Of a stretch of 6,454 nucleotides of DNA, positions 6,381 to 6,454 are shown piece after piece. The stretch lies in contig JAZDJJ010000171.1 of the NCBI GenBank assembly GCA_043804035.1, positions 1 through 6,454 of the forward strand, in the 5' to 3' direction. Every line of letters begins with the position of its first letter. Positions within the stretch are counted from its first letter, which is position 1. The notes beneath the pieces are model-generated. The model did no database searches. It was not told the DNA's origin and saw nothing but the letters and a program-made list of their open reading frames with translations. This DNA comes from JAZDJJ01 sp043804035. GTDB lineage: Bacteria > Bacteroidota > Bacteroidia > Palsa-948. The position numbers and the translations under genes were made by a program.

Positions 6381-6454
6381 CGTCATTGCGACTGCGAGGT
6401 ACGAAGCAGGAAGCAATCTCTATTTCTACATGAAAAAACAGATTGCTTCAGTCG
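6381..6454. repeat. REP-like palindromic repeat, truncated by the window edge
   Basis: The left arm contains CGTCATTGCGACTGCGAGGT at 6381-6400 and GAAGCAATCT at 6410-6419. The right arm begins AGATTGCTTC (6440-6449), an exact reverse complement of 6410-6419 across a 20-base AT-rich loop. The last bases, CAGTCG, would pair with CGACTG (6389-6394), so the mate of CGTCATTG should lie just past the right edge. This matches a widespread intergenic repeat family of the form CGTCATTGCGA...GAAGCAATCT. It is noncoding. Confidence 0.75.

Noticed and set aside
6165..6416. Open frame of 83 codons on the - strand upstream of hemL
   Set aside because: It starts inside the REP-like palindrome and ends in the degenerate repeat just before hemL; the peptide resembles no family and the + strand is open here as well.
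6169..6454. Open frame on the + strand running off the right edge (first ATG at 6259)
   Set aside because: It crosses both repeat regions, has no recognisable domain or leader, and overlaps an equally open - strand frame; chance openness of repeat sequence is more likely, though the part beyond the window cannot be judged.

Overview
The window looks like a piece of chromosome from an AT-rich, free-living or environmental member of the Bacteroidota. Four things point there. The first gene product ends in a type IX secretion (Por) sorting domain. The signal peptidase I has the extended architecture found in that phylum. None of the five genes has a Shine-Dalgarno-like leader; AT-rich leaders precede their start codons. 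Upstream regions carry the phylum's TAnnTTTG -7 promoter element, once with a TTTG -33 element at exactly 19 bp. The species cannot be told from the sequence.

Layout: five genes are supported. On the + strand are a secreted seven-repeat FG-GAP/VCBS protein with an ASPIC/UnbV domain and a C-terminal sorting domain (168-1880), then lepB, signal peptidase I (2051-3658). A weak terminator-like hairpin and a new -7 element lie between them, so they are probably transcribed separately. On the - strand, converging on lepB with an 8-bp gap, are hemL (6153 down to 4846), a periplasmic thioredoxin-like protein with a CGWC centre (4694 down to 4137) and a small LEA14-type lipoprotein (4128 down to 3667). 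The last two are 8 bp apart and are very likely one operon. hemL is set off from them by a 151-bp gap with a possible terminator, a GC-rich structured block and a -7 element that nearly touches the thioredoxin start codon.

Functional links: three products act at or beyond the cell envelope (thioredoxin, LEA14 lipoprotein, FG-GAP protein). LepB would remove the signal peptide of the FG-GAP protein, as of other Sec-exported proteins, but this is general housekeeping and not evidence for a dedicated system. hemL makes 5-aminolevulinate for tetrapyrroles and has no obvious link to its neighbours.

The non-coding stretches hold several repeat-like or structured sequences: a fragment at 1976-1996, a GC-rich block at 4738-4814, an inverted and direct repeat region upstream of hemL (6191-6336), and the start of a long REP-like palindrome cut off by the right edge (6381-6454). 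I found no CRISPR, tRNA, rRNA, insertion sequence, phage gene or defence system. I do not see a convincing undescribed system; the most unusual items are the GC-rich intergenic block, the two-blade duplication in the FG-GAP gene and the repeat-filled hemL leader.
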